DNA of 64,000 bases. Origin: Pandoraea sp. PE-S2T-3. Its GTDB lineage: Bacteria > Pseudomonadota > Gammaproteobacteria > Burkholderiales > Burkholderiaceae. Positions 33,877-43,942 of this stretch are shown piece by piece; position 1 is the stretch's first letter; every line of letters starts with the position of its first letter. The stretch covers positions 248,001 through 312,000 of the forward strand of contig NZ_NGUQ01000033.1 of the NCBI RefSeq assembly GCF_002179965.1. Direction: 5' to 3'. Below the pieces are notes generated by a model. The model had not been told where the DNA came from and made no database searches. It saw only the letters and a list, made by a program, of their open reading frames with translations. Both the position numbers and the translations under genes were made by a program.

Positions 33877-34698
33877 TCACTCACTGCCGTCGCGCTCGCG
33901 GGTCGATATGTCTTCCCAGTAGCCCGGATGGCCATAGTGCTTGTAGATGCTGATTTCCTGCCGCCGATCGAGTCTCGCCTTGGCATCGTAGCGCGGCGCC
34001 GCCTTCACGGCCTCGCGCGTCAGGGACAGCGTGACCGTCGCATCCAGCCAGTTCACACTCTCGATCACTCTTGCCGGGAGAGCGACTTGATTGCCCATCC
34101 ACCAATTGCTGGTGTTGACCACGATGTAGCGCACCGCCCAAGTGTGGACGTCCACGAGCAAGCCTTCTACGTGTCCAATGTCACCGTTCCGAGCATGAAC
34201 GTGATAGCTGGCCACGGCATCCGAACTGCGTAGGCGAGGGTCCTGCTTCGGTCGGTTCACCATTTCGTCATGGGAGTGCTTAGACTCACGCGCCACACGA
34301 AAAGCGTCCTGCTCGGACCGACTGCCGCTGGCAAGGCCGCTCGGAAATGCCCCTTCACCCCATGCATCGGCCCCGCCCCAGTAGTCGGGATAGCCGTAAT
34401 ACGCCAGATAATCGGTTTCGTGCTGGCGCGACACCGGCTTATGCGTGTCGATATTTGGGCTGTGCTTGACCTGATCCTTTGTGATCATGACCGGGATGAT
34501 GTCGTCGAGCCAGTCGCTCTGGCCGATCGAAATCGGCGAAATCAATACCTGCCGGTTCGCAAGCCACGTCCCGGTTTCCACGACGAGATACCTGACGACC
34601 CACGATTTGTCGTCGAAGTACAGATCTTTCACCCGGCCGACGTCGCCGTCCGTCGCGCGAATCGTGCAGCCCTCCAGTTCGTCCAAGGTACGTAACAT
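33877..34698 (-). CDS. tandem PRC-barrel protein
   Basis: 273 residues with two PRC-barrel units: residues 5-75 (LEGCTIRATDGDVGRVKDLYFDDKSWVVRYLVVETGTW) and about 160-235 (SYHVHARNGDIGHVEGLLVDVHTWAVRYIVVNTSNWW). The linker holds a Tyr/Gly-rich part (DYLAYYGYPDYWGG), echoed at the C-terminus (YKHYGHPGYWED). GGGAGG lies six bases before the ATG. No GTNCG site is seen in its orientation; it is divergent from the ndvB unit. Function unknown. Confidence 0.82.
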   Translation of the reverse strand: MLRTLDELEGCTIRATDGDVGRVKDLYFDDKSWVVRYLVVETGTWLANRQVLISPISIGQSDWLDDIIPVMITKDQVKHSPNIDTHKPVSRQHETDYLAYYGYPDYWGGADAWGEGAFPSGLASGSRSEQDAFRVARESKHSHDEMVNRPKQDPRLRSSDAVASYHVHARNGDIGHVEGLLVDVHTWAVRYIVVNTSNWWMGNQVALPARVIESVNWLDATVTLSLTREAVKAAPRYDAKARLDRRQEISIYKHYGHPGYWEDISTRERDGSE

Positions 34699-34825
34699 CG
34701 CAAACCTCCCGTGAGTGCGTTGTCATTGACGCCGCCTGAGCGCCGCTCGCACGCAAACATTGCGCGCGGGTGACCCTCAGACGCCAAATTCAACCCCACG
34801 CTACTCGAACGTTTCAGGCAAGTCC

Positions 34826-34867
34826 GTTCGGTATCGGACCGACTCCCCCGGCAAAAGCCGCGACGAT
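34826..34867 (+). promoter_or_regulatory. GTNCG-box promoter of ndvB operon
   Basis: GTTCGGTATCGGAC (34826-34839), exact. With flanks it forms a 22-base near-perfect palindrome (34822-34843, outer GTC and GAC). GACGAT (34862-34867) at the -41.5 spacing is a poor -10. Gene start at 34910. Confidence 0.55.
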
Positions 34868-34909
34868 GACTCGATGCACATGCCGCGCACGTGCGAAGAG
34901 GAGTCGATC

Positions 34910-35242
34910 ATGAGAAAGGAACGCATTCTGCTTCACGTCTACGGGCAACGTCACGACGCTGTCTGGACCTTGACATGTCTGGATCTATCGTTTTCCTCCA
35001 GTGCCACGGACCTGATGAAGGCCAAAGCGTACGTCCGGGCCAACGCGCATGAGTACCTGGAAGGCAAATTGGTCGGTGAGAACATCCAGTTCCCAGCTGT
35101 GCCAGTCAGTGCGCGCGACATTGCCCAGCGCAAGGTGAAATACTGGCTCTCCCGAGTCTGGCAGCACTTCGACGGACGCACGCGAGACCACATTTACGAC
35201 GAAGTCATCGGTCTGGATGACAAGCATCCCGTTTTCTCCTGA
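34910..35242 (+). CDS. hypothetical protein (110 residues)
   Basis: Starts MRKERILLHVYGQRHDAVWT with GAGGAG seven bases upstream. Mixed alpha/beta, no signal or membrane segment; the middle (LMKAKAYVRANAHEYLEGKLVGENIQFP) is helical and charged. Lies 27 bases before the glucan synthase and must share its transcript. Could be a regulator or accessory factor of that enzyme; the family is not recognised. Confidence 0.6.
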   Translation: MRKERILLHVYGQRHDAVWTLTCLDLSFSSSATDLMKAKAYVRANAHEYLEGKLVGENIQFPAVPVSARDIAQRKVKYWLSRVWQHFDGRTRDHIYDEVIGLDDKHPVFS

Positions 35243-35269
35243 TCGCCGTGGAACAACGGAGACATCGGC

Positions 35270-38200
35270 ATGTGGAAGCTGCCAGAAATGGATGCCTTTG
35301 TTAGCGCCAGCCGGGGGACGAGCGACTTCGGCCCTCCGGAAGCACCGATTCGGGCAGAGTTGTTCAGCCGCGACCGGCTGGAGCAGCATGCGCTCAGTCT
35401 GGCGCACGCCCAGCAAATTGCCGTTCATCCTCCGCGCACCCGGTCACTGACCTCGCGCGCCGCCGATAACGAGCGCGTACTCCGCAAATGCTATGACGCT
35501 ACGGCGCAAGCGACCTTGCAGCGTCGTTCGATCACCCCGGCTGCGGAGTGGCTGCTGGATAACTTCCGTACCGTCTCCGACCAGTTCAGAGAAGTCCGGC
35601 ACGGCCTGAACACCCAGTCGTTCCGGTCATTGCCGCGTCTGCTCGATGGCCCGCTGCGCGGCTACCCTCGTATTTATGGCGTGCTCTGGGCCTTCGTGGC
35701 CCACACCGACAGCCGTTTCGATCCCTCGCTGCTCAGTTGCTTCCTGCTGGCGTATCAGAAGGTCGAGCCGCTGACCATGGCCGAACTCTGGGCCATGCCG
35801 CTGACGCTGCGTGCCGTGATGATCGAGAATCTCCGGCGCCTGTGTGCGCACGTCACACAGGCGCAGGTCAGCCGGCAAGCCGCCGATCGGTACGCAGACG
35901 ATTTGCTATCGCGCAACGCATCTGCCTCGCCCACCCACAGCGACGCCCCGAAGGCGCGCGCAGGCGTTGTCGCACCGTTCGAGCCGGCGTTCACGGTCCA
36001 GTTGATTCAGCGCCTGCGCTATCAGGACAGGTCACTGCAATGGCTGAGTGACCAACTGGCGCAACAAGGACAATCGGCTGACGATGTCGTACAGGCCGAA
36101 CACGCCAGTCAGGCCGCAGCGAACATGACCGTGCGCAACGTCATCACCAGTTTGCGCGACATGCGGGCATTCGCCTGGCAGCCGCTATTCGAAGAAGTCA
36201 GCCTGGTCGACGCCCATCTGCGCCACAACCCGGGTTATGCGGACATGGACTTTGCCACGCGCGACGCGTACCGGCACGAGATCGAGAAATTGGCGACAAG
36301 GTCTCGCTTGTCCGAGCTTGCGGTGACACAAGCCCTGAACCTCAAGACCGCCGCTGCGGCGGCCGGCATGGGAGATTCGGTAGGCGTCGAAGACATGCCC
36401 CGACGCATGGACCCGGGCTACTACCTTCTGTCGGCTGGCCGACGCGACTTTGAGAGTGAAATCGCCTATCGCGCACCGCTCACCAGCCGCTGGCAACTGC
36501 ATGGCGCGACGCATTGCGCAGTGGCCTACATCGTGAGCGTTTGTCTGTTCAGCTGTCTGACCGTGGCCCTCCCCCTTTTGCTCAGCGTTGCCGCCGGGGT
36601 AAGCGCCGCCGGACTCGTGCTGCTGGCGATATGCGGACTCTTTCCGGCGTCGGAACTCGCCGTACTGCTCATCGATCGCGGCCTCACCCGATGGATTCCC
36701 CCTCGCCATTTGCCTCGCCTCGAGCTGGCCGACGGCATTTCGCCGGACCTCAGAACATTCGTCGTAGTACCGATGATGCTGACGAACGAGGCGGACATCG
36801 CCGCACAGGCCTCCCAGTTGGAAGTGCACTATCTCGCCAACCCCAAGGGCGATGTCCGGTTTGCCTTGCTCTCCGATTGGCGAGATGCGGATACCGAGCA
36901 CATCGACAGCGATATGCCGCTGTTGGACGCCGCCAGCGCGCGTATCGCGGCACTGAACGCCCGCTACGCGACCGGTTTTCCCGATACGCCACGATTCTTT
37001 CTGTTTCACCGCAGGCGGCTTTGGAACGACACGCAGGGCAAATGGCTGGCCTGGGAGCGCAAGCGGGGAAAACTCCACGAATTCAACCGGCTGCTGCGAG
37101 GCGCGACGGATACTTCGTTCATGAACATTGACGGGCGGGCGCCGAGCATTCCTCCCGGTGTTCGATACGTCATCACGCTCGACAGCGATACGCGCTTGCC
37201 CATCGATGCCGTGCCGCAACTCGTCGGCACCGCAGCGCACCCGCTGAACCGGCCTTACCTCGATCCGACCTCGCGGCGCGTGGTCGCCGGCTACGGCATC
37301 CTGCAACCGCGCATCACGCCGACGTTGCCCAGCATGAGCGAAGGCACTGTCTACGCGCGTCTGTTCTCCGGAACATTTGGCATCGATCCCTATGCGGGGG
37401 CCGTGTCGGACGTCTATCAGGATCTCCTTGGCGAGGGCAGTTACATCGGGAAAGGTCTGTACGACGTCGACGCCTTCGAATCGTCGCTCGCGGGCCGAAT
37501 TCCCGAGAATACGATTCTCAGCCACGACCTTTTCGAAGGCAATTTCGCGCGTTGCGGCTTGGTCACCGACATCGAATTGTTCGAGGACTTCCCCTCACAT
37601 GCGCAGGTGGCAGCCACTAGACTCCACCGCTGGATCCGCGGCGACTGGCAGCTCTTGCCGTGGATTATCGGAAAGCGCGGTGGGGCGATCCCGGCCGCGG
37701 CCCGATGGAAGATGCTCGACAATCTGCGTCGCTCCCTCACGGCGCCAGGCGCACTGGCGACGCTAGTGTGCGCATGGGTGATCGCGCGGGCCCCCGTTGA
37801 GGTCTGGTCGGCGCTCGTGTTGCTCGCCATCTCCGCCCCCGCGATCTTCATGATTGCGGCGGGCCTGATCCCGTCACAGACTGGCATTTCGATGCCCAGC
37901 CACTGGCGCGCGGTTGGCCGAGACGTTCGCAGCGGTGTCGAGCGCACTTTCGTCGTGGCGTCGATGTTGGCCAACCACGCGTGGCTGGCGGCGGACGCTG
38001 TCGCACGCACGCTATTCCGGCTGACGGTCTCGCGACGCCGATTACTCGAATGGGTCACCGCGGCACAAGTCAAACTGCACGCCGGACGATCTCTGGGCAA
38101 TTTTCTCTGGTCGCTTCGCGGTGCCGTCACCCTCACCGCGCTGTGCACCGCCCTCGTGGAATGGCTCAGACCTGCCAGCCTGCCTTGGGCGGCCCCGTTT

Positions 38201-41200
38201 CTGATCGCGTGGGGGCTCTCTCCGTTCGTCGCTCAATGGATCAGCCGTCAACCCAGCCCTGCACGTCCTTCCCTTGTCCCCATTGGCGATAACCTCGCCT
38301 TGCGAGTGGCCGGCCGCCGGATCTGGCGGTTTTTCGCCACCTTCGTCGACGAGGAGAATCATCACCTTCCCCCCGACAACTTTCAGGAAGACCCGCGCCC
38401 GATAGTGGCTCACCGAAGCTCGCCCACCAACTTCGGCCTCTACCTGTTGTCGGTACTGTCCGCGCGAGACTTCGGCTGGATTGGTGTGACGGAGACGGTG
38501 GAACGTCTGGAGCGCACCCTTGGCACGATGTCGATGCTTGCCCGGCATCAGGGGCATTTTTTCAACTGGTATGACACCCGTGATCTGACGCCGCTGATAC
38601 CGCAATATGTGTCAAGCGTCGACAGCGGCAATCTGGCCGGGCATCTGCTCGTGGTCGCGAGCGCTTGCGAGGAGATGCCCGTCCAGCCGTTATTCGCCCG
38701 GTCACAACTCGACGGCGTGCTGGACACGCTCGCCCTCCTGCGCGACGCCATCGCCCACGAGAGCGACGACCGCCGAACGCTCACGGTGAATCGCGACCAT
38801 CTGTACCAAGCGCTCAACGCGCTGGAGCGCGTGCTTCTCAAACCGGCGCCCTCCGTCCCTATCGACGCCTTCGCCGGCGCGTCGGAGAACTGGCGCCAAC
38901 GCTGGTACGCGATCGACCGGCTGGTGAGCACGCTGGTCGATCTCGCTCAGACATTCGTCAATGAACGAGGCGACGCAGCGCATAGCGAAGTGCTCTACTG
39001 GGTCGGTGCGATTCGTGACGACGTCAAGAGCCACCTGCGCGATCTCGCACCGAACGTTTCTCCGAGTGGCGAATCGCCTCAGGACGACACACCGTCACCG
39101 TTGCCCGGCGCGGAGATCCCGGACGCCGCCATCGCAAAACGGTTTGAAGCCGTCGCGGTCTTGGCCCGCAGGCTCTTCGACGAGATGGACTTCCGCTTCC
39201 TATTCGCGCCCGAGCGGCGGCTGTTTTCCATTGGCTACAGAATGGGGAATTCTGAGCTCGACAACTCGTACTACGATCTGCTCGCGTCCGAGGCGCGATT
39301 GACGAGCTTCATCGCCATTGCCAAGGGCGACGTGCCGGCCACGCACTGGTTCCGGCTCGGACGCATCATGATGCCCTACGGCAAGGCCGCAGTGCTGATG
39401 TCGTGGTCTGGCTCGATGTTCGAATACCTGATGCCCTCGCTGGTGATGGACTATCCCCATCAAAGCCTGCTGGACTCAACGTGTGCGCTGGCCGTGTCGA
39501 GTCAGATCGCCTATGGCAAGGAACGCAATGTGCCGTGGGGTATCTCCGAGTCGGCCTGCCATATACGAGACCGCGCGCTGACCTACCAATATGCCGATTT
39601 CGGTGTGCCCGAGTTGGCATTAAAGCGGGGGCTCGCCCGGTCTCTAGTCGTCGCGCCTTACGCCACGGTGCTTGCCGCCATGTACGACGTGCCGCACGCC
39701 ATCGCCAATCTGAAGCGGCTCGACGCCGTTGGCGCTCGCGGTATCTTCGGCTACTACGATGCCGTCGACTACACCCCCTCGCGTTTGCCGAAGAATTGTA
39801 GCGCTGTGCCTGTTCGCACCTATATGGCCCACCATCAGGGCATGTCGCTCGTTGCGTTGTCAAACGTGTTGTTTGGTGACGTGATGCGGCAACGTTTCCA
39901 TCGTCAGGCGGTGGTACGAGCGGCCGATCTGCTGTTGCATGAGGCCAATCCGCGTGAGATCTGCGCGGTCGATCTCGCGCCTGACATTGCTGACACGCCG
40001 TTGGGCGTCGACGCCATCTTGCCGGTCATGCGCCGTTTCTATTCCGCCAGTCAGACGCCACCCGCCACGCACTTACTGTCCAACGGCGAGTATTCGGTCA
40101 TGGTGAGCGCCGCCGGTTCCGGATACAGCCTATGCGGCAAGGCGGCCGTGACCCGCTGGCGCGAAGACCTCACATGCGACCCCTGGGGCAGCTATCTGTT
40201 TCTGCGGGACATGGCCAACGACGCCGTCTGGTCTGCGGCGTTCCAGCCTGTAGGTACCGAGCCTGACAACTATGATGTTGCGTTCTCGGAAGATCGCGCC
40301 AGCATCGTGCGACATGAGGGATCGTTAGTCACGACCCTCGAAATTCTCGTATCCCCCGAAGACAATGCGGAGGTTCGCCGGCTGTCCATCACCAATGCGG
40401 GCCAGCAAACGCGTGAAATAGAAGTCACCTCCTACGCCGAAATCGTGCTCGCGCCGATGGGAAGCGACACGGCGCATCCCGCGTTTTCGAACCTGTTCGT
40501 CCAAACGGAATACTTGCCGGAAGTGCAAGGTCTGCTCGCCATGCGCCGTCCTCGCGGGGGCGGCGATACTCCTCTCTGGGCGGCTCACGTGCTTGCCAGC
40601 ACGACGCATGGCGGCAATGTGGGCTATGAGACCGATCGCGCACGTTTCATCACACGGGGACGGACGATCCGCGATCCTGTGGCGGTCATGGATGGCCGTC
40701 CACTGTCGAATACGGTGGGCCCGGTGTTGGACCCGATCTTCAGCCTGCGCACGCGCGTCATCGTTGCCCCCGGCGCGACCGAGCATCTCGTGTTTTCCAC
40801 GATGGTGGCCCCCAACCGTGAGTCATTGCTCGATCTCACGGACAAGTATCGCGACCCGGCATGCTTCCAGCGCATTTCGACATTGGCCTGGACACGGGGA
40901 CAGGTCAATCTGCACTACCTGGGCATTACGGCCGATGACGCGCAGCTGTTCCAGTTCATCGCCAACCGGGTGCTCTATGTCGACCCTGCCATGCGCGCGG
41001 CGGTCGAGGTACTCAAGCGCAACGTACTCAGTGCGACATCGTTGTGGCGTTTCGGCATTTCCGGCGATCTGCCCATCGTCCTGGTCCGCGTAGACGATCC
41101 GGACGATCGCGACATTGTCAGGCAGTTGCTTCGCGCCCATGAATACTGGCAAGACAAAGGGGTCCCGGTCGACCTCGTCATTCTTAATGAGCGCAAGGTG

Positions 41201-43942
41201 TCGTATGTCCAGGACCTGCAAGTTTCACTGCAGACAATGGTCAGCGGCACGCAAGTCACGCCTGCGCATGGCGCCGGACATGGTGGTATTTCCGTCATTC
41301 GTGCCGATGGCCTCGACGCTTCTGAAATGACATTGTTGTTGAGTGCTGCGCGCGTGGTACTTGCGGGCGCGAAGCAAGGCAGCCTGGAAGAGCAAGTGGT
41401 CCGGATGGGGCGCAGCGATATCCGCAAGCCAACCAGCATCACCCGGATTTACGACACGCGCGGCGATGAATACCCCGACACGCCCTTGCCCACCCCGACG
41501 TTGGAGTATTTCAACGGACTGGGAGGGTTTGCCGACCAGGGGCGCGAGTACGTAACGGCGCTCGGGCCCGGCCAGCGAACACCCGCGCCGTGGGTGAACA
41601 TCATTGCTAATCCGGGCTTTGGTTTCCAGGTTTCGGAGTCGGGGGGCGGCTATACCTGGGCGTCCAACAGTCAGGAGAATCAATTGACCCCGTGGTCGAA
41701 CGACCCGGTCGTCGATCCTTGCGGTGAAGCGTTCTTTCTGCGCGACGACGACACAGGGTATCTGTGGAGCCCGACCGCGTCGCCTATCCGGCTGGAGAAT
41801 ACGCGATACATCGCCGCTCACGGGTTTGGCTACAGCCGTTTCGAACATGCCGTGCACGGCCTCAAGACCGAACTCGTGCAGTTCGCGAGTTGGCACGATC
41901 CTGTCAAGCTGTCCACGTTGACTATTGAAAACCGGACGAAACGGCCGCGCAAGCTCTCCGTTGCGGCCTACGTCGAATGGGTGCTTGGGAATGAGCGCGC
42001 GCGCAATGCGCCGTTCGTCGTCTCCGAGATCGATCCCCTCACGGGCGCCATGTTTGCTACTAATCCGTGGAACGCCGAGTTTGGTGAACGAGTCACCTTT
42101 ATCGACTGGTGTGGCGACCAGACTGGCTGGACCGGTGACCGCACGGAATTCATCGGCCGCAACGGCGACCTCGCCCACCCGGCCGGGATGATGCCCGACG
42201 CCATGCTTAGCGACACCACTGGCGCAGGCATGGACCCATGCGGCGCATTACTCACCCAGATCACATTGGGTGCCGGCGAGAGAATCGAGCTCACCTTCGT
42301 TCTGGGGCAGGCAAACGACCGCGACGCCGCGAGGCAATACATTCAGCGGTACCGCGTGACGCCGCCCTCAAAGGTCTTGTCGACGGTCAAATCAGAATGG
42401 CATGCCATTCTCACGCAGCTTCAGGTCGAGACCCCGGATAGGGCGACCGATCTTATGCTCAACGGCTGGCTGCTATACCAAGTGGTGTCGTGCCGCATGT
42501 GGGCGCGCTCGGCGTTCTATCAGGCCAGCGGTGCATTCGGATTTAGGGATCAGTTGCAGGATTGCATGGCGCTTTGCCACTCACGCCCCGATCTTGCGCG
42601 GGAGCATATTCTCAAGGCGGCCGCCCGACAGTTTGTCGAAGGGGATGTCCAGCATTGGTGGCATCCGCCCTCAGGGCGAGGGGTGCGCACGCATATCTCC
42701 GACGACCGGCTCTGGCTGCCCTACACGGTCACCCATTATGTAAGGGTGACCGGCGACACACAGATTCTCGATGAACGCGTGCCCTATCTGGAAGGGCGCA
42801 CCGTCGCTGACAACGAAGAGAATGCGTACTATGTGCCGACGGTATCAGCGCAAACAGGCACGCTGTTCGAACACTGCCAACGCGCCATCGATTGCAGCCT
42901 CGCCACGGGTGTCCATGGACTGCCGTTGATCGGCGGAGGCGACTGGAACGACGGCCTGAATCGGGTCGGGGTGGAAGGCAAAGGCGAAAGCATCTGGCTG
43001 GGCTGGTTCTGGCATGCCACGGCTATGCCCTTCGCCCACTTGGCGGACGCACGCGCAGAGGTCGAAGCCGCAACGAGATGGCGAGCGCATGCCGAACGAT
43101 TGCAGGCTGCACTGAACAATGGCGCTTGGGACGGTGCGTGGTACTTGCGCGCCTACTACGACGACGGAACGTCGCTCGGGGGCGCGGGCGATGCGGAGTG
43201 TCGCATCGACTCCATCGCGCAAAGCTGGAGCGTGATATCGGGCGCGGGTGATCCTGAACGGCAACGTCGAGCGATGGAATCCGTCGAGCATTATCTGGTC
43301 AGGCCGGGTGACGACCTCATCCTATTGCTTGCGCCACCGTTCGATAAGATGGAGCGGGATCCGGGGTACATCAAAGGCTACTTGCCGGGCGTCCGAGAAA
43401 ATGGCGGGCAATACACGCATGCAGCCACTTGGTGCATGATCGCGTTCGCGCAAATGGGTGACGGCAACCGCGCTGGCGACATGCTCAAGATGCTCAACCC
43501 CATCAATCACGCAGACACGCGTGCAGGTGTGCATGCTTACAAGGTAGAGCCGTATGTCATGGCCGGCGATATTTACGCCGCCCCACCACACGTGCGGCGC
43601 GGCGGTTGGACCTGGTACACAGGCGCTGCGGGATGGCTCTATCGAGGTGCCATAGAGTCCGTTCTAGGGCTGCAGAAGCGAGGTAATGCGCTTCGCGTGG
43701 CACCGTGTATTCCGGGGGAATGGCGTGGGTTTCGCTTGAATTATCTATATGGCGAGTCTCTGTATATCATCTCGGTTGCGAATGTGCATGGCCAGGACGA
43801 AGGCTGCGTATCGGTGAGCGTCGATGGACACATCCTTGAGGGCAACGATCCGGACATACCGCTGGTCGACGACGGACACACCCACCATGTACAGGTCAGT
43901 CTTGTACCGTCATCTGAACACGTCCCGTACCGTTTGGCGTGA
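35270..43942 (+). CDS. ndvB: cyclic beta-1,2-glucan synthase
   Basis: 2890 residues, matching NdvB/ChvB-type enzymes. Order: N-terminal helical region; membrane segments at about 410-475; a GT84 glycosyltransferase domain (VITLDSDTRLPID near residue 633, FEGNFARCGLVTDIELFEDFP, HRWIRGDWQ); more membrane helices around 830-1000; a glucoamylase-like domain at about 1310-1530 (FSIGYRMGNSELDNSYYDLL, YMAHHQGMSL); and C-terminal GH94-type phosphorylase domains (WWHPPSGRGVRTHISDD near 2463, GGGDWNDGLN near 2555 with the catalytic Asp). It polymerises UDP-glucose on the inner membrane, trims and cyclises the chain into periplasmic osmoregulating glucans. Island pgm can supply its precursor. No NdvA/ChvA exporter is seen nearby. 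Confidence 0.92.
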   Translation: MWKLPEMDAFVSASRGTSDFGPPEAPIRAELFSRDRLEQHALSLAHAQQIAVHPPRTRSLTSRAADNERVLRKCYDATAQATLQRRSITPAAEWLLDNFRTVSDQFREVRHGLNTQSFRSLPRLLDGPLRGYPRIYGVLWAFVAHTDSRFDPSLLSCFLLAYQKVEPLTMAELWAMPLTLRAVMIENLRRLCAHVTQAQVSRQAADRYADDLLSRNASASPTHSDAPKARAGVVAPFEPAFTVQLIQRLRYQDRSLQWLSDQLAQQGQSADDVVQAEHASQAAANMTVRNVITSLRDMRAFAWQPLFEEVSLVDAHLRHNPGYADMDFATRDAYRHEIEKLATRSRLSELAVTQALNLKTAAAAAGMGDSVGVEDMPRRMDPGYYLLSAGRRDFESEIAYRAPLTSRWQLHGATHCAVAYIVSVCLFSCLTVALPLLLSVAAGVSAAGLVLLAICGLFPASELAVLLIDRGLTRWIPPRHLPRLELADGISPDLRTFVVVPMMLTNEADIAAQASQLEVHYLANPKGDVRFALLSDWRDADTEHIDSDMPLLDAASARIAALNARYATGFPDTPRFFLFHRRRLWNDTQGKWLAWERKRGKLHEFNRLLRGATDTSFMNIDGRAPSIPPGVRYVITLDSDTRLPIDAVPQLVGTAAHPLNRPYLDPTSRRVVAGYGILQPRITPTLPSMSEGTVYARLFSGTFGIDPYAGAVSDVYQDLLGEGSYIGKGLYDVDAFESSLAGRIPENTILSHDLFEGNFARCGLVTDIELFEDFPSHAQVAATRLHRWIRGDWQLLPWIIGKRGGAIPAAARWKMLDNLRRSLTAPGALATLVCAWVIARAPVEVWSALVLLAISAPAIFMIAAGLIPSQTGISMPSHWRAVGRDVRSGVERTFVVASMLANHAWLAADAVARTLFRLTVSRRRLLEWVTAAQVKLHAGRSLGNFLWSLRGAVTLTALCTALVEWLRPASLPWAAPFLIAWGLSPFVAQWISRQPSPARPSLVPIGDNLALRVAGRRIWRFFATFVDEENHHLPPDNFQEDPRPIVAHRSSPTNFGLYLLSVLSARDFGWIGVTETVERLERTLGTMSMLARHQGHFFNWYDTRDLTPLIPQYVSSVDSGNLAGHLLVVASACEEMPVQPLFARSQLDGVLDTLALLRDAIAHESDDRRTLTVNRDHLYQALNALERVLLKPAPSVPIDAFAGASENWRQRWYAIDRLVSTLVDLAQTFVNERGDAAHSEVLYWVGAIRDDVKSHLRDLAPNVSPSGESPQDDTPSPLPGAEIPDAAIAKRFEAVAVLARRLFDEMDFRFLFAPERRLFSIGYRMGNSELDNSYYDLLASEARLTSFIAIAKGDVPATHWFRLGRIMMPYGKAAVLMSWSGSMFEYLMPSLVMDYPHQSLLDSTCALAVSSQIAYGKERNVPWGISESACHIRDRALTYQYADFGVPELALKRGLARSLVVAPYATVLAAMYDVPHAIANLKRLDAVGARGIFGYYDAVDYTPSRLPKNCSAVPVRTYMAHHQGMSLVALSNVLFGDVMRQRFHRQAVVRAADLLLHEANPREICAVDLAPDIADTPLGVDAILPVMRRFYSASQTPPATHLLSNGEYSVMVSAAGSGYSLCGKAAVTRWREDLTCDPWGSYLFLRDMANDAVWSAAFQPVGTEPDNYDVAFSEDRASIVRHEGSLVTTLEILVSPEDNAEVRRLSITNAGQQTREIEVTSYAEIVLAPMGSDTAHPAFSNLFVQTEYLPEVQGLLAMRRPRGGGDTPLWAAHVLASTTHGGNVGYETDRARFITRGRTIRDPVAVMDGRPLSNTVGPVLDPIFSLRTRVIVAPGATEHLVFSTMVAPNRESLLDLTDKYRDPACFQRISTLAWTRGQVNLHYLGITADDAQLFQFIANRVLYVDPAMRAAVEVLKRNVLSATSLWRFGISGDLPIVLVRVDDPDDRDIVRQLLRAHEYWQDKGVPVDLVILNERKVSYVQDLQVSLQTMVSGTQVTPAHGAGHGGISVIRADGLDASEMTLLLSAARVVLAGAKQGSLEEQVVRMGRSDIRKPTSITRIYDTRGDEYPDTPLPTPTLEYFNGLGGFADQGREYVTALGPGQRTPAPWVNIIANPGFGFQVSESGGGYTWASNSQENQLTPWSNDPVVDPCGEAFFLRDDDTGYLWSPTASPIRLENTRYIAAHGFGYSRFEHAVHGLKTELVQFASWHDPVKLSTLTIENRTKRPRKLSVAAYVEWVLGNERARNAPFVVSEIDPLTGAMFATNPWNAEFGERVTFIDWCGDQTGWTGDRTEFIGRNGDLAHPAGMMPDAMLSDTTGAGMDPCGALLTQITLGAGERIELTFVLGQANDRDAARQYIQRYRVTPPSKVLSTVKSEWHAILTQLQVETPDRATDLMLNGWLLYQVVSCRMWARSAFYQASGAFGFRDQLQDCMALCHSRPDLAREHILKAAARQFVEGDVQHWWHPPSGRGVRTHISDDRLWLPYTVTHYVRVTGDTQILDERVPYLEGRTVADNEENAYYVPTVSAQTGTLFEHCQRAIDCSLATGVHGLPLIGGGDWNDGLNRVGVEGKGESIWLGWFWHATAMPFAHLADARAEVEAATRWRAHAERLQAALNNGAWDGAWYLRAYYDDGTSLGGAGDAECRIDSIAQSWSVISGAGDPERQRRAMESVEHYLVRPGDDLILLLAPPFDKMERDPGYIKGYLPGVRENGGQYTHAATWCMIAFAQMGDGNRAGDMLKMLNPINHADTRAGVHAYKVEPYVMAGDIYAAPPHVRRGGWTWYTGAAGWLYRGAIESVLGLQKRGNALRVAPCIPGEWRGFRLNYLYGESLYIISVANVHGQDEGCVSVSVDGHILEGNDPDIPLVDDGHTHHVQVSLVPSSEHVPYRLA

